Below, piece by piece: positions 9,066 through 18,772 of a stretch of DNA of 64,000 nt; position 1 is the stretch's first letter, and the number at the start of each line of letters is the position of its first letter. The position numbers and the translations under genes were made by a program. Origin of the DNA: a bacterium HR21 (GTDB lineage Bacteria > Bacteroidota > Ignavibacteria > Kapaibacteriales > HRBIN21); the NCBI GenBank assembly GCA_002898295.1, contig BEHX01000007.1, positions 61,154 through 125,153 of the forward strand, in the 5' to 3' direction. The notes beneath the pieces were generated by a model that was given only the letters and a program-made list of their open reading frames with translations, made no database searches and was not told the DNA's origin.

Positions 9066-9997
9066 TGCCAGTGCTGCGGTACATCGGGCGAAGGCTCCTA
9101 GCGATGCTCAGTATCCTGCTGGGGGTGCTAACGGTGACGTTTTTCCTCAACTTCGTGCTGCCGGGTGATCCAGCGCGGCTTCTGGCAGGGCAGCGAGCAG
9201 ATGCAGCAACGATTGCAGCAATCCGGCAACAGCTTGGCTTGGACCAGCCCCTGCCGGTACAGTATGTCCGGTTCCTCGCTCGGGTTCTCCAGGGTGATTT
9301 GGGGCGCTCGTACGTGACGAATCGTCCGGTCTTGGAGATCATTGTGGAACGCTTCCCGGCAACCGCACTGTTAGCAGTCAGCTCCATGGTGGTGGCAACC
9401 CTTCTAGGCATTGCGTTGGGGATTGGGGCAGCATTGCGACCGAATTCCTGGGTCGATACCCTTGTCATGGCGGGGGCGTTGGTGGGGATATCGGTGCCTT
9501 CTTTCGTTGCCGGACTGCTCCTTTTGATGCTCTTCGGTGTGTTGCTGGGATGGTTCCCGTTGGCGGGATATGTGGACCAGGGGTGGGAGTATCTGGTGTT
9601 GCCGATGGTGACCCTGGCGCTGCGCCCGCTGTCCATCATTGCTCGGATGACACGCTCCAGCATGCTGGAGGTGCTTCACGAGGACTACATCCGCACGGCG
9701 CGGGCTAAAGGGGTACGACCAGCCCGAGTACTCTTGCGGCACGCACTGCGCAATGCGCTCAATCCGGTCATCACAACGGTGAGTGCCTGGTTTGCAGGAT
9801 TGCTGGCCGGGGCATTCTTCGTGGAATACATCTTCAACTGGCCCGGGATTGGCACGGTTGCCTTGAGTGCGATTGAGAAGCTCGATTACCCGCTCATCCA
9901 GGGGACGGTGCTCTTTACGGCAGCGGTGTTCGTGGTGGTCAACTTCGTTGTTGACGTGCTCTATGCGATTTTGGACCCGCGCGTCCAGCTTTCGTGA
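9065..9997 (+). CDS. Dipeptide/oligopeptide ABC transporter permease, DppB/OppB type
   Basis: A 310-residue inner-membrane protein with about six transmembrane segments. The first is [22 protein letters not shown]; later ones include [20 protein letters not shown] and [20 protein letters not shown]. The [11 protein letters not shown] and [12 protein letters not shown] segments typical of DppB/OppB are present. The cytoplasmic coupling (EAA) loop reads [20 protein letters not shown]. The ATG at 9065 overlaps the previous stop (TGATG); a TTG one codon earlier is possible. The next gene is the partner permease. No binding protein or ATPase gene is near. Confidence 0.9.
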   Translation: MPVLRYIGRRLLAMLSILLGVLTVTFFLNFVLPGDPARLLAGQRADAATIAAIRQQLGLDQPLPVQYVRFLARVLQGDLGRSYVTNRPVLEIIVERFPATALLAVSSMVVATLLGIALGIGAALRPNSWVDTLVMAGALVGISVPSFVAGLLLLMLFGVLLGWFPLAGYVDQGWEYLVLPMVTLALRPLSIIARMTRSSMLEVLHEDYIRTARAKGVRPARVLLRHALRNALNPVITTVSAWFAGLLAGAFFVEYIFNWPGIGTVALSAIEKLDYPLIQGTVLFTAAVFVVVNFVVDVLYAILDPRVQLS

Positions 9998-11030
9998 GCA
10001 GGGTGAAAGCCCTGGTCGCCTGTTGTGGCGCCGTTTCTGGCGGCATCCCAGTGGACTTCTCGGGGCTTTCCTGGTGGCGGTGCTCCTCGGAGCTGCCCTT
10101 GCAGCTGAGGGGCTCGCGCCGATGGGGCCCACGGTCCAGGTGCTCGAGTATGCCCTGCAGCCGCCATTGTTCCGGGGCAATCTCCTGGCGGTGCACAACC
10201 CGGCGCGTCCTGAGCAACCCCTTTTGGTTCCGGTGCGATGGTGGCAGCTCCAGGACGAGGAAGTTGTCTACGAAGACTTCCAGGGCAGGACGCATCGGCT
10301 TGAGCGTACGCGGCTGGCAGGCACCCGACCGGAGGAGTGGAATTGGCGTCCGCTCTACTTGTTGGGGACAGATCGCTACGGGCGCGATGTGTTCAGCCGG
10401 ATTCTCTTCGGGGCTCGGGTCAGCCTCATGGTAGGGGTGCTCTCGCAGGTGATTGCCCTCATCATCGGAGTTGTTCTGGGGGCAGCCGCAGGGTACTTTC
10501 GCGGATGGATTGATGCCGTGGTGACGTGGTTCTTCAACGTGGTCTGGGCGTATCCGACAGTGCTCCTGGCAATTGCCTTCTCGGTTGTGCTCGGGCATGG
10601 CATGGTACAGGCTGCGATTGCCATTGGGGTCTCCAGCTGGGTGGAGATTGCTCGCGTGGTGCGAGGGCAATTCCTTGCGCTCCGGGAGCGGGAGTACGTG
10701 CTGGCTGCCCGGGCGCTGGGATTCCCTGCCGGGCGCATTATCGTGCGCCATCTCTTGCCCAACGTCGTCGGTCCGCTTACGGTCATGGCAACAGCTGGGC
10801 TGGCTACAGCGATCATGGTGGAGGCGGGCTTGAGCTTCTTGGGGCTCGGAGTGCAGCCACCGACTCCGTCGTGGGGACAGATGGTGCGGGATGGCTATGG
10901 CTACATTGCTGCGGGGACTGCCTGGGGGCTTGCCTTCTATCCAAGCCTGGCAATTGCCCTGGCGGTGCTGGGCTTCAATCTGCTCGGGGATGCTCTCCGG
11001 GATGTGCTGGACCCACAGATGCGACGGTAA
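9963..11030 (+). CDS. Dipeptide/oligopeptide ABC transporter permease, DppC/OppC type
   Basis: Partner permease of the preceding gene. An N-terminal transmembrane helix ([20 protein letters not shown]) is followed by an unusually long periplasmic segment of ~95 residues. Then comes the conserved [20 protein letters not shown], further helices and the EAA loop [20 protein letters not shown]. The C-terminal [19 protein letters not shown] is typical of the family. The start is uncertain: ATG 9963 overlaps the upstream gene by 35 bp and is the nearest ATG; a TTG at 10023 is an alternative, and the frame is open back to 9867. With its partner it forms the membrane channel; the energising ATPases must be encoded elsewhere. 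Confidence 0.85.
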   Translation: MRFWTRASSFREQGESPGRLLWRRFWRHPSGLLGAFLVAVLLGAALAAEGLAPMGPTVQVLEYALQPPLFRGNLLAVHNPARPEQPLLVPVRWWQLQDEEVVYEDFQGRTHRLERTRLAGTRPEEWNWRPLYLLGTDRYGRDVFSRILFGARVSLMVGVLSQVIALIIGVVLGAAAGYFRGWIDAVVTWFFNVVWAYPTVLLAIAFSVVLGHGMVQAAIAIGVSSWVEIARVVRGQFLALREREYVLAARALGFPAGRIIVRHLLPNVVGPLTVMATAGLATAIMVEAGLSFLGLGVQPPTPSWGQMVRDGYGYIAAGTAWGLAFYPSLAIALAVLGFNLLGDALRDVLDPQMRR

Positions 11031-11033
11031 GCT

Positions 11034-11468
11034 ATGGAACAGCCGCTCCGACTCCTCGTCGTGGACGATGACCCGCTGTTGCGCCGTCTCTGGCAGCGAC
11101 TCGCCGGGGAGCTCGGGCTGGAGACCCTCGAGGCTGGCTCCCCCGAGCATGCCCGCCAGCTGTTGGAGAGTAGTGCCCCGGCGGTCATTGTCCTCGACGT
11201 GCTCTTCCCGGAAGAGACGGGCTTGGATTTCCTGCATGAGCTACGGCAGAGCGAACGCTGGAGGCAGATTCCGGTGATTGTCTGCTCCGCGGTGGCGGAG
11301 CGGGATATCGTGTTACGCTTTGCGCAGGAGGGAATCTGCCACTACCTCCTGAAGCCTTTCACGCTGGAGCAGGCACGGGAGCGCCTTCGGTATGTCCTGC
11401 ACCAGCGGGGGCTTCTTCCGGCAGAGGGGCAAACGCCCCCGGGGTCTGCACAGGAGGAGCCGTCATGA
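11034..11468 (+). CDS. Receiver-only response regulator
   Basis: A 144-residue protein that is essentially one CheY-like receiver domain: acidic pocket VVDDDP (Asp11-13), phospho-acceptor Asp55 in VLDVLFPEETG, conserved Ser85 in VCSAVAE and Lys107 in LLKPF. A short non-conserved tail follows. There is no output domain, so it must act through protein contacts or phosphotransfer. No histidine kinase lies nearby. The HD-GYP protein in the same gene run is a possible partner, but that is inference. The stop overlaps the start of holA (ATGATG). Confidence 0.9.
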   Translation: MEQPLRLLVVDDDPLLRRLWQRLAGELGLETLEAGSPEHARQLLESSAPAVIVLDVLFPEETGLDFLHELRQSERWRQIPVIVCSAVAERDIVLRFAQEGICHYLLKPFTLEQARERLRYVLHQRGLLPAEGQTPPGSAQEEPS

Positions 11469-12577
11469 TGCTGGAACACTGGGAAGAGCGTTTCCGAACC
11501 GGACCGTTGCCACCGGTTGTCCTGCTCTTTGGGGAGGAGCGCTTCCTCGTTGAGGAAGCTGCCCAGATGCTGCGGCGACGTCTGGAAGCTCAGGATCCGC
11601 TCGGGGTGGATGTGGAACTGCTCGACGGGGAGACCATCCCCGCACGCGAGCTCGTCGAGCGCGCCCGCAGCTATCCGGTGGCGGCTGAACGGCGCGGAGT
11701 CATTGTCCGGCGGGCTGAGCATCTGCTCGGGCGCAGCAGTGGAGCTGGGGCAAGCGTTCTTGCCGACTACCTGCGTGCTCCCCAGCCGACAACGGTGTTG
11801 GTCCTGCTGGTGGAGGCTGTCCCGGAGAGGCTGCGGGGGATCAGCCGCTTCCTGCGCAACCCGAAGCAGCAGAAGAAAGCGGAGCAGGCGCTCGCGCGTG
11901 CCCCGGAGCTGTGGCGGCTCCTGCTGCGGGAGCATCCCTGGGTAGAGTTCCCAAAGCTCTACGAGCGGGAGGTGCCTTCGTGGATTGCTCAGCGGGCACG
12001 CCGGTACGGTATTGAGCTCTCGCCCCCGGCGCTGGAGGCTCTCCTGAGCCTGGTCGGGGCAGAGCTTGCAGAGCTGGACAGCGAGCTCCAGAAGTTAGCG
12101 CTCTACGCTCAGGCACGGGGGCTTGCGGAGCTGGACGTGGAGCACGTGCTCCATCTGACAGGGCATTCCCGCACGTACTCTGTCTTCGAGCTGCAGCGGG
12201 CACTGACCGAAGGGGATAGGGTACGGGCACTGCAGATTGCGCAATATCTGACGCGCTCGCAGCGTCAAGAGTTGCTGATTGTGGCAACTCTGACACGGTT
12301 TTTCCTCTTGCTGTGGAGACTGGCAGATTTCCAGCAGGAGCCTCCTGCGCCAGAGGAGCTTGCCTCGGCGCTCGGGGTTCATCCGTTCTTCGTGGCGGAG
12401 TATCAGGCGGCGTACCGCCGCTTCGGATTGCCGGCAATTGAGGGAGCGCTCTTTGCGCTCCAGCGGGCAGAGCTGGCGCTGAAAAGTGGGAGTGCTCCGC
12501 CGGAGAGCGTCATCGGCGAGTTGCTGCTCAGCATCATGGGCGTAGTGGGACACAGGAATGACGAGCATGCGCTTTAG
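11465..12577 (+). CDS. holA: DNA polymerase III subunit delta
   Basis: The 370-residue clamp-loader delta subunit, which opens the sliding clamp during replication. The N-terminal PVVLLFGEERFLVEEAAQML is the family hallmark (degenerate AAA+ domain). It is followed by the central RARSYPVAAERRGVIVRR region and a C-terminal helical domain (SVFELQRALTEGDRVRALQI ... ELLIVATLTRFF ... GELLLSIMG). Length and layout are normal. An AGGAGG sits 7 bp before the ATG. The start overlaps the response-regulator stop and the end overlaps proS. Confidence 0.88.
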   Translation: MMLEHWEERFRTGPLPPVVLLFGEERFLVEEAAQMLRRRLEAQDPLGVDVELLDGETIPARELVERARSYPVAAERRGVIVRRAEHLLGRSSGAGASVLADYLRAPQPTTVLVLLVEAVPERLRGISRFLRNPKQQKKAEQALARAPELWRLLLREHPWVEFPKLYEREVPSWIAQRARRYGIELSPPALEALLSLVGAELAELDSELQKLALYAQARGLAELDVEHVLHLTGHSRTYSVFELQRALTEGDRVRALQIAQYLTRSQRQELLIVATLTRFFLLLWRLADFQQEPPAPEELASALGVHPFFVAEYQAAYRRFGLPAIEGALFALQRAELALKSGSAPPESVIGELLLSIMGVVGHRNDEHAL

Positions 12578-14300
12578 CAGAGCCTTCATCCCGACCTTGC
12601 GTGAAACCCCTGCCGAAGCGCAGGCACTCTCGCATCAGTTGATGCTCCGTGCCGGGTTGATCCGGCAGTTGGCAGCCGGTGTCTACAGTTTCCTCCCTCT
12701 GGGCTGGCGTGTGATGCAGAAAGTCATGCGCATCATTCGGGAGGAAATGGATGCCATCGGGGGACAGGAATTCCACTTCCCGGCACTCAATCCCATTGAC
12801 ATCTGGCAGCAGACCGGGCGTGTGGAGGCAATGGGCGATGTGCTCTTCCACATCAAGAACCGTGAAGGGCTCGTCCTGGCCCCGACACACGAGGAAGTAG
12901 TTGCCTTCCACGCACGGCAGCATGTCAAGTCGTACAAAGACCTGCCGCAGATCTGGTACCAAATCCAGCCCAAGTTCCGCAATGAGCCGCGTCCCCGTTT
13001 CGGCGTTCTCCGGGGGCGGCAGTTTACGATGAAGGATTCCTACTCCCTGGATGCTACCTGGGAGGGCTTGGACGAGAGCTACGAAAAACATGCCCGGGCA
13101 TACCGGCGGATTTTCCGCCGCTGCGGGTTACGTGTCTTCGTCGTTGGCGCTTCCAGCGGCGCCATGGGCGGCAGCGCTTCGCAAGAGTTTATGGTCGAAT
13201 CCCCTGCCGGCGAGGATACCTGCGTGGTCTGTTCTCAGTGTGGCTACGCTGCCAATGTCGAAGTGGCTCGCTCGGCGGTGGAGCCGACGGCGCGTCTACC
13301 CGAGAGCCATCCGCTGGAGCGCTTCCCTACCCCTGGGGTGCGGAGCATTGACGACCTTGTGGCACGCGGGATTCCGGAAGAGCGCTGTGCTAAAGCACTT
13401 GTCTACATCGCCGATGGGCAACCGCTCATGGTGCTCCTGCGGGGCAATGACGAGCTCAATGAAGCCAAACTCCAGGCAGTGCTCCAAGCAGTGTGGCTAC
13501 GTCCTGCCACGCCGGAGGAACTCCAGCGCTTTACAGGTGCCTCTGCCGGCTCGATCGGTCCGATTGGGCTTCCGACCCCAATGCCGGTGATTGCCGATGA
13601 GCGCCTCCGGGATGCCAATGAACTGGTCAGCGGCGCCAATGTAGATGGCTACCACTTCCGCCACATTGACTTGCAGCGCGATTGCCGGATTGAGCACTAC
13701 GCCGATATTCGTACCGTCCAGGCAGGTGAGCCCTGCCCGCAGTGCACTGCTCCTTTGCGCATCGTGCGGGCGATCGAGGTAGGGCACATCTTCAAGCTCG
13801 GGACGAAGTACTCCGAAGCACTCGGCGCCTTCTTCCTGGACGAACACGGGCAGGAGCGCCCCATCATCATGGGCAGCTACGGCATCGGGGTGGAGCGGAT
13901 CATTGCCGCTTTTATCGAGCAGAATCACGATGAGCACGGCATTTGCTGGATCCCCGCCATTGCACCCTTCCACGTCCACCTGCTGGCTCTGGGGGTGGAG
14001 CGAGAAGAGCCTGTGCGCCGAGTTGCCGAGCAGCTCTACCAGGAGCTGTGGGACAGTGGAGTGGAGACGCTCTACGATGACCGTCCCGAAAGTGCTGGCG
14101 TCAAGTTCAAGGATGCTGACCTTATCGGGCTGCCCCTCCAGCTGATTGTCAGCCCGCGGTCGCTGCACTCCGGCGGAGTCGAGCTCAAGGAACGGCGTTC
14201 GGGCAAGCGGCACCATGTCCCGGTAGAGGAAGCGCGAGCCGCAGTGCGCCAACTTCTGCACCAGCTCTCCGAGGAGCCGCAATGGGCAACTCTGCCGTAG
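12567..14300 (+). CDS. proS: Prolyl-tRNA synthetase, bacterial type
   Basis: Charges tRNA-Pro. The 577 residues have the class II core (MRFSRAFIPTLRETPAEAQ start, LMLRAGLIRQLAAGVYSFLP, RPRFGVLRGRQFTMKDSYS, IIMGSYGIGVERIIAAF). The YbaK-like editing insertion lies between motifs 2 and 3 (around ALVYIADGQPLMVLLRGNDE), followed by the C-terminal anticodon-binding domain. This is the bacterial ProRS architecture rather than the archaeal/eukaryotic-like type common in Bacteroidia. The ATG at 12567 fits the family N-terminus and has AGGA 10 nt upstream; an ATG at 12558 in frame is possible. It overlaps holA slightly and the PHP gene by 19 bp. Confidence 0.95.
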   Translation: MRFSRAFIPTLRETPAEAQALSHQLMLRAGLIRQLAAGVYSFLPLGWRVMQKVMRIIREEMDAIGGQEFHFPALNPIDIWQQTGRVEAMGDVLFHIKNREGLVLAPTHEEVVAFHARQHVKSYKDLPQIWYQIQPKFRNEPRPRFGVLRGRQFTMKDSYSLDATWEGLDESYEKHARAYRRIFRRCGLRVFVVGASSGAMGGSASQEFMVESPAGEDTCVVCSQCGYAANVEVARSAVEPTARLPESHPLERFPTPGVRSIDDLVARGIPEERCAKALVYIADGQPLMVLLRGNDELNEAKLQAVLQAVWLRPATPEELQRFTGASAGSIGPIGLPTPMPVIADERLRDANELVSGANVDGYHFRHIDLQRDCRIEHYADIRTVQAGEPCPQCTAPLRIVRAIEVGHIFKLGTKYSEALGAFFLDEHGQERPIIMGSYGIGVERIIAAFIEQNHDEHGICWIPAIAPFHVHLLALGVEREEPVRRVAEQLYQELWDSGVETLYDDRPESAGVKFKDADLIGLPLQLIVSPRSLHSGGVELKERRSGKRHHVPVEEARAAVRQLLHQLSEEPQWATLP

Positions 14301-15133
14301 TTGTTGCCGATCTTCACCTGCATTCAACCTTCTCCGACGGGGTCATGACGCCCACCGAGCTGGTCGAGCAGGCAGCTGCCCGAGGATTGCAGGTGATTGC
14401 TCTGACAGATCATGACACGCTTGCCGGATACGAAGAAGCTGCCCGCGCGGGGCAACGGCTTGGCGTTACCGTTCTTCCAGGGATTGAAGTGAGCTGCTAC
14501 GAGCTGGGACACGAGCTCCACGTGCTCGGCTATGGTGTTGCTGCCGATGATGCCCGTCTCTGGGAGCATGCCCGGCAGGCGCGGGAGCGGCGGCTGCGGC
14601 GCCTGGAGCGGATGGTCGGACACTGCCGCCGCTTGGGGCTGAGTCTGACCTTGGACGATGTTGCCGAAATGGCTGTCGGGGACATGCTCGGGCGCCCCCA
14701 CTTGGCAGCAGCTCTCGTGCAGCGAGGATACTGCGAAAATTTCCGGGAGGCGTTCGCGCGCTACCTGGAACCTGGCAGACCCGCCTACGAGCCGCCGGAA
14801 GCCTTCCCTGTTGTCCGCGCCTTAGGGCTGATCCATGCCGCCGGGGGTATTGCCATCATCGCGCATCCGCGCCGTTCCTTGCTCGCACCACGGCTGCTTT
14901 TGAGCCTTCTGCGGCGCGGCTTCGATGGGCTCGAAGCTGTCCATCCCTCGCACAGACCAGCGGTGCGCCAGTACTACACCACGCTTGCTCGCTGCCACCG
15001 CTTGGTAGTGACCGGAGGCTCGGATTTCCATGGGACGCGCCCATACGACGAGACCAACTTCGGTACTGTTGGGCTGACCCAGGAGGAGTTCCATGCTGTC
15101 CATGCCCGGCTCTCTGCGTGGGCTGTGCTCTAG
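14282..15133 (+). CDS. PHP-domain phosphoesterase (TrpH/YciV-like)
   Basis: The 283-residue polymerase-and-histidinol-phosphatase fold protein has the metal-binding motifs DLHLHSTFSDG (His12, His14), ALTDHDTLAGYEEA, VLPGIEVSC, IAHPRRS and TGGSDFHG. This set matches the RNase AM/TrpH subfamily, which releases 5' nucleotides from RNA or nucleotide bisphosphates. Substrate assignment is from family knowledge only. GAGGAG precedes the ATG. It overlaps proS by 19 bp and the PAP2 gene by 41 bp. Confidence 0.88.
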   Translation: MGNSAVVVADLHLHSTFSDGVMTPTELVEQAAARGLQVIALTDHDTLAGYEEAARAGQRLGVTVLPGIEVSCYELGHELHVLGYGVAADDARLWEHARQARERRLRRLERMVGHCRRLGLSLTLDDVAEMAVGDMLGRPHLAAALVQRGYCENFREAFARYLEPGRPAYEPPEAFPVVRALGLIHAAGGIAIIAHPRRSLLAPRLLLSLLRRGFDGLEAVHPSHRPAVRQYYTTLARCHRLVVTGGSDFHGTRPYDETNFGTVGLTQEEFHAVHARLSAWAVL

Positions 15134-15860
15134 CCTTCTTCTCTGCTCGGGGACGCTGCTGGCGCAGGAACTGCCCACACCCGCCCACGTGTGGAGGTCT
15201 ACCACCGGTGTCTGGCAGCGTGTCGAACAGCCGGTACTCCTTGCCGTGGCGCTGCTTCCCGCTCTCGTGGCTCTGGACCGACCAATTGAGGCGGGGTGGC
15301 AATACTCCCCAGCAGCCGATGCTGTCTTTGGAGCGGCACGGTTGTATGGCGAACGATGGACACCGGTGGTGCTCGCTGCCGGACTCTACGGTGCAGGATG
15401 GCTCATGCAGGACAGACGTCTCCGAAGGGTTGGGCTGGCTATCGCGGGTGGGGCTGGGATTACTGCGCTCCTGGTTACGGGGATGAAGGTTGCCGTTGGG
15501 CGTGCCCGCCCTTCGGTCGGTGCCGGGAGCCTTGCCTTCTCTGCCCCGGGATGGGATGACTCGCACCAGAGCTTTCCGTCTGGGCACAGTGCGCTGGCGT
15601 TTCTGCTGTCTACAATTGTTGCCTCCTCCTTCCAGCTGCCTCCTGCAGGGCAGGCATTCGTCTACGGCGGGGCAGCGCTCACTGCGGTGTCGCGTCTTTA
15701 TCACCGACGGCACTGGCTTTCCGACGTCGTTGCCGGTGCCCTCGTCGGCTGGGTAGTGGGGCAGACCGTGGTGGGGGTATTGGTTTCTCCGCAGTTTTCG
15801 GCAGGAGTTGAACTTGTTCCCGTCCCAGCTGGTGTTGGGATTCGGGTGCCACTCCGTTAG
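15093..15860 (+). CDS. PAP2-family membrane phosphatase
   Basis: The 255-residue protein begins with a signal peptide (LRGLCSSLLLCSGTLLAQ) and has several hydrophobic segments. The three PAP2 acid phosphatase motifs are complete: KVAVGRARP, SFPSGHSAL and SRLYHRRHWLSD. Members dephosphorylate lipid phosphates such as undecaprenyl pyrophosphate or phosphatidic acid, or act on LPS; the substrate here is not determined. AGGAGG lies 6 bp before ATG 15093. The 5' end overlaps the PHP gene by 41 bp, and the 3' end overlaps the convergent metallo-beta-lactamase gene by 4 bp. Confidence 0.9.
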   Translation: MLSMPGSLRGLCSSLLLCSGTLLAQELPTPAHVWRSTTGVWQRVEQPVLLAVALLPALVALDRPIEAGWQYSPAADAVFGAARLYGERWTPVVLAAGLYGAGWLMQDRRLRRVGLAIAGGAGITALLVTGMKVAVGRARPSVGAGSLAFSAPGWDDSHQSFPSGHSALAFLLSTIVASSFQLPPAGQAFVYGGAALTAVSRLYHRRHWLSDVVAGALVGWVVGQTVVGVLVSPQFSAGVELVPVPAGVGIRVPLR

Positions 15861-16981
15861 CGGGCAGGAAGCGTTAGGCTCCCGCCGATAGGCAGGATAT
15901 GGAGCTGCGTCTGCGGGATGCCTAGCTCGGAAGCGGCGGCTCGGAGGCGCTGCGGGGGTTCTTGGAGACCTTCATCCGCCTGGTCGAACGTTCCCCAGTG
16001 AATAGGCACGAAGTGCTCGCCTTCGAGCTCACGGAAAGCACGGAGGGCTTCGTCTGGGTCGACGTGGACCTCTGCCATGAACCACCGCGGCTTGTAGGCA
16101 CCGATGGGCATGAGGACCAGCTCTGGGGCTCCGAGGCGCTGCCGAATCAGGCGGAAGTGTTGCCCATAGCCGGTATCGCCCCCGAAGTAGATGCGATGTT
16201 CAGGGCTTTCTATGTACCAGCTTGCCCACAGAGTCCGGTTACGGTCTGTCAGACCGCGCCCGGAGAAGTGGCGTGCAGGGGTGCAGTGGAAACGCACACC
16301 GGCGTATTGCACGAACTCCCACCAGTCCAATTCCACGACTCGGCGACTTCCCCACCGGCGCACAAGCTGTCCAACCCCTCGTGGCACAAGGAAAAGCGGG
16401 TTGGAATGGCGTACGAGGAACTCCACGCTGGCTTTGTCCAGATGGTCGTAGTGGTTGTGCGAGATCAACACGACATGGATTCTCGGGAGCTGTTCAGGCT
16501 GGAGAGGCAGGGGGACCAACCGGCGTGGTCCGGCAAAGCTCACCGGGCTTGCCCGAGGGCTGAAGATGGGATCTGTAAGGAGGACGAGGGTGTCGAGCTG
16601 GAGCAGCACGGTACTGTGCCCAAGCCAAAACACGCGTAAGGAACTCGGCAAAGCCCGTAAGTCCGCCTGCGAGATAGGCTGGAAAGGCGTCGGTGGGTGG
16701 TGCCGCGAGAGCACGAGCTTCCGCGCAATCCAGGTCACGCTCCGCCAGAATGGACGGTGGACGGGAGGGTCCAGGTTCCGAAAGGGACCGCCGGGCTGCG
16801 CGGGATGGTGGGTAGTTGAGTACCACGGGTGGCGTTGGACCGGGGGTATATCAGGGGCGAGGTCGGAGACTGCCGCTGAACATCCTGGCAACGCCATGCT
16901 GAGCGAGGAACTCAGCAGGATACCCGAGGTCACTTCCCGCAGCAACGCTTCAATCCATGAAGAGGTACGGACGCCACTCAT
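15857..16981 (-). CDS. Metallo-beta-lactamase-fold hydrolase (NAPE-PLD/UlaG-like), possible lipoprotein
   Basis: A 374-residue MBL-fold protein with the metal motif LISHNHYDHLD, then YFGGDTGYG and VPIHWGTFDQ as later ligands. The FWLGHSTVLLQLDTLVLLTDP segment is typical of the N-acyl-phosphatidylethanolamine-hydrolysing phospholipase D group. The N-terminus carries a short hydrophobic stretch ending LPGC (residues ~31-34), a possible though imperfect lipobox, so the protein may be an envelope lipoprotein. Alternatively it may start at the internal ATG at 16897. It overlaps the upstream HNH gene by 32 bp and is probably co-transcribed with it. Substrate unknown. Confidence 0.85.
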   Translation of the reverse strand: MSGVRTSSWIEALLREVTSGILLSSSLSMALPGCSAAVSDLAPDIPPVQRHPWYSTTHHPAQPGGPFRNLDPPVHRPFWRSVTWIARKLVLSRHHPPTPFQPISQADLRALPSSLRVFWLGHSTVLLQLDTLVLLTDPIFSPRASPVSFAGPRRLVPLPLQPEQLPRIHVVLISHNHYDHLDKASVEFLVRHSNPLFLVPRGVGQLVRRWGSRRVVELDWWEFVQYAGVRFHCTPARHFSGRGLTDRNRTLWASWYIESPEHRIYFGGDTGYGQHFRLIRQRLGAPELVLMPIGAYKPRWFMAEVHVDPDEALRAFRELEGEHFVPIHWGTFDQADEGLQEPPQRLRAAASELGIPQTQLHILPIGGSLTLPAR

Positions 16982-17543
16982 CCTCGAGCTTCCCGACGAA
17001 CTGTTTCAAAAAGAGGATCGGGTGCGGACGCCGCGGCGGACGGAGGAGCCTCATACCCACCTCCTCCGGCGTGCGGTCACCTTTGAGATTGTTGCAGTGA
17101 ATGCACGCACAGACGAGGTTCTCCCACGTATCCGTACCCCCTCGGGAGCGGGGTATCACATGGTCGATGGTCAAGGGGACGTCAGTGGCGCCACAGTATT
17201 GACACTGGAAGCCATCACGGCGCATGATGTTACGCCGCGTCAGCTCAACGTGCTTGTAGGGCATGCGGATAGAGGTAGTCAGCCGAATCACGCTCGGCAA
17301 AGGATAGGCTGCTGAGACGCTCCGTAACACCAGCCCGTTGCGTACTTCGACGACCTCTGCTTTCGCCAGCACCAGCAGGAGGATGGCTTTTTTGACCGAG
17401 CAGATGCTGACTGGCTCATATCCCCGGTTGAGGACGAGCACTTTCTTGCTCAGCGGATTGACTCCCTCCGGGGACAGCGGAGAATGCCCTGTCTCTATGG
17501 GCTGGAAGAGTCTGGCGAAGGCTCGCTGTGCAGTGAGTGGCAC
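16950..17543 (-). CDS. HNH endonuclease family protein
   Basis: A 197-residue protein with a beta-beta-alpha HNH nuclease fold: CQYCGATDVPLTIDHVIPRS, then WENLVCACIHCNNLKGDR supplies the second CxxC and the Asn. The upstream VLVLNRGYEPVSICSVKKA is characteristic of the small HNH family widespread in Bacteroidota and Cyanobacteria. The only full-length start seen is GTG 17543, which adds ~30 residues before the conserved region. It is divergent from carA and overlaps the MBL-fold gene. Cellular role unknown; it lacks any visible partner such as a methylase or toxin. Confidence 0.85.
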   Translation of the reverse strand: MPLTAQRAFARLFQPIETGHSPLSPEGVNPLSKKVLVLNRGYEPVSICSVKKAILLLVLAKAEVVEVRNGLVLRSVSAAYPLPSVIRLTTSIRMPYKHVELTRRNIMRRDGFQCQYCGATDVPLTIDHVIPRSRGGTDTWENLVCACIHCNNLKGDRTPEEVGMRLLRPPRRPHPILFLKQFVGKLEDEWRPYLFMD

Positions 17544-17616
17544 ATGGACCCGTGGATGCGCAAATTACAGCGACTTTTGCTAAGTTGCAGCCCCGGACGC
17601 AGCGCAGGAGGGTGCC
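17544..17616. promoter_or_regulatory. Divergent promoter region between the HNH gene and carA
   Basis: This 73-bp gap must drive both directions. On the minus strand TAATTTGC (17567-17560) is close to TAnnTTTG and lies 16 nt before the HNH GTG. On the plus strand TAAGTTGC (17581-17588) is a weaker resemblance. AGGAGG (17606-17611) is the carA ribosome binding site, 5 nt before its ATG. Confidence 0.35.
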
Positions 17617-18726
17617 ATGCGCGTTCGGGCATTGCTCGCTCTGGAAAATGGTGTCGTGTTCCAGGGATACGCCTTCGGAGCAATTGGACGGGAGGCTGCC
17701 GGCGAGGTTGTCTTCAATACAGCGATGAGCGGGTACGAGGAGATTCTCACCGACCCGAGCTACCGGGGGCAAATTGTTGTCTTCACCTATCCCCACATCG
17801 GCAACTACGGCATTACGCTGGAAGATGGAGAGTCAGGGCGGGTGCAGGTAGAGGGTATCGTGGTTCATGAGTGTTCGCGGGTCTTCTCTAACTGGCGGGC
17901 GAAGCTGAGCCTGGCAGAGTATCTGGAGCAGCAAGGCGTCATCGGCATTGAGGGAGTGGATACCCGAATGCTGGTGCGCATGATTCGGGACAAAGGGGCA
18001 CTGCGCGGGGTTATCTCCACACAGGCACATCCTGAGGAGCTCGTCGAACGTGCTCGGCGTATCCCGCCGATGGAGGGGCTGGACTTGACGGATGCCGTCA
18101 GCACGGCGGAGCCATACTGGTGGGCAGACAGTTCGCAAGCAGAAGATGCCCCGCTGGTGGTGGTCATTGACTACGGGGTCAAATGGAGCATCTTGCGGAA
18201 CCTCGCGCGGCGGGGATGTCGGGTCCTGGTGATGCCGGCGCGGACTCCAGCCGAGGCGGTCCTTGAGCTTGAGCCTCAGGGGATTGTGCTCTCGAACGGA
18301 CCGGGTGATCCTGCAGCAATTGGCTATGCGCTGCCCCAGATTCGACGCTTCTTGGCTGTAGGGATTCCACTCCTGGGGATTTGCCTGGGACACCAACTCC
18401 TGGGATTGGCATTCGGCGCGCGAACGTACAAGCTCAAGTTCGGGCACCATGGAGCGAACCATCCGGTGCTAGACCTGCCCACAGGGCGGGTGGAGATTAC
18501 CTCACAGAACCATGGCTTTGCCGTTGATCCGGCAACGCTACCACCAGAGCTGGAGGTGACGCGGATCAATTTGAACGACGGGACATTGGAGGGGATGCGC
18601 CATCGGGAGTTGCCAGTGCTGGCGGTGCAGTACCATCCGGAAGCAGCGCCGGGTCCGCACGACGCGCTCTCGCTCTTTGATGAATTCGTTGCCTTGCTTC
18701 GGACCGAGACCCCAGCAGCAGTATAG
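17617..18726 (+). CDS. carA: Carbamoyl-phosphate synthase small (glutaminase) subunit
   Basis: Hydrolyses glutamine to supply ammonia to the large subunit CarB for arginine and pyrimidine synthesis. The 369 residues show the N-terminal small-subunit domain ([35 protein letters not shown]). The class I glutamine amidotransferase domain has [12 protein letters not shown] (nucleophile Cys256), [11 protein letters not shown] and [12 protein letters not shown] (His340, Glu342). All catalytic residues are present. carB is not in the window. The next features are the tRNA cluster, 46 bp downstream. Confidence 0.96.
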   Translation: MRVRALLALENGVVFQGYAFGAIGREAAGEVVFNTAMSGYEEILTDPSYRGQIVVFTYPHIGNYGITLEDGESGRVQVEGIVVHECSRVFSNWRAKLSLAEYLEQQGVIGIEGVDTRMLVRMIRDKGALRGVISTQAHPEELVERARRIPPMEGLDLTDAVSTAEPYWWADSSQAEDAPLVVVIDYGVKWSILRNLARRGCRVLVMPARTPAEAVLELEPQGIVLSNGPGDPAAIGYALPQIRRFLAVGIPLLGICLGHQLLGLAFGARTYKLKFGHHGANHPVLDLPTGRVEITSQNHGFAVDPATLPPELEVTRINLNDGTLEGMRHRELPVLAVQYHPEAAPGPHDALSLFDEFVALLRTETPAAV

Positions 18727-18772
18727 AATCTGCCCTGGGAAGGCGCTCGATTGGCTATATTCGCGTTCCCCA

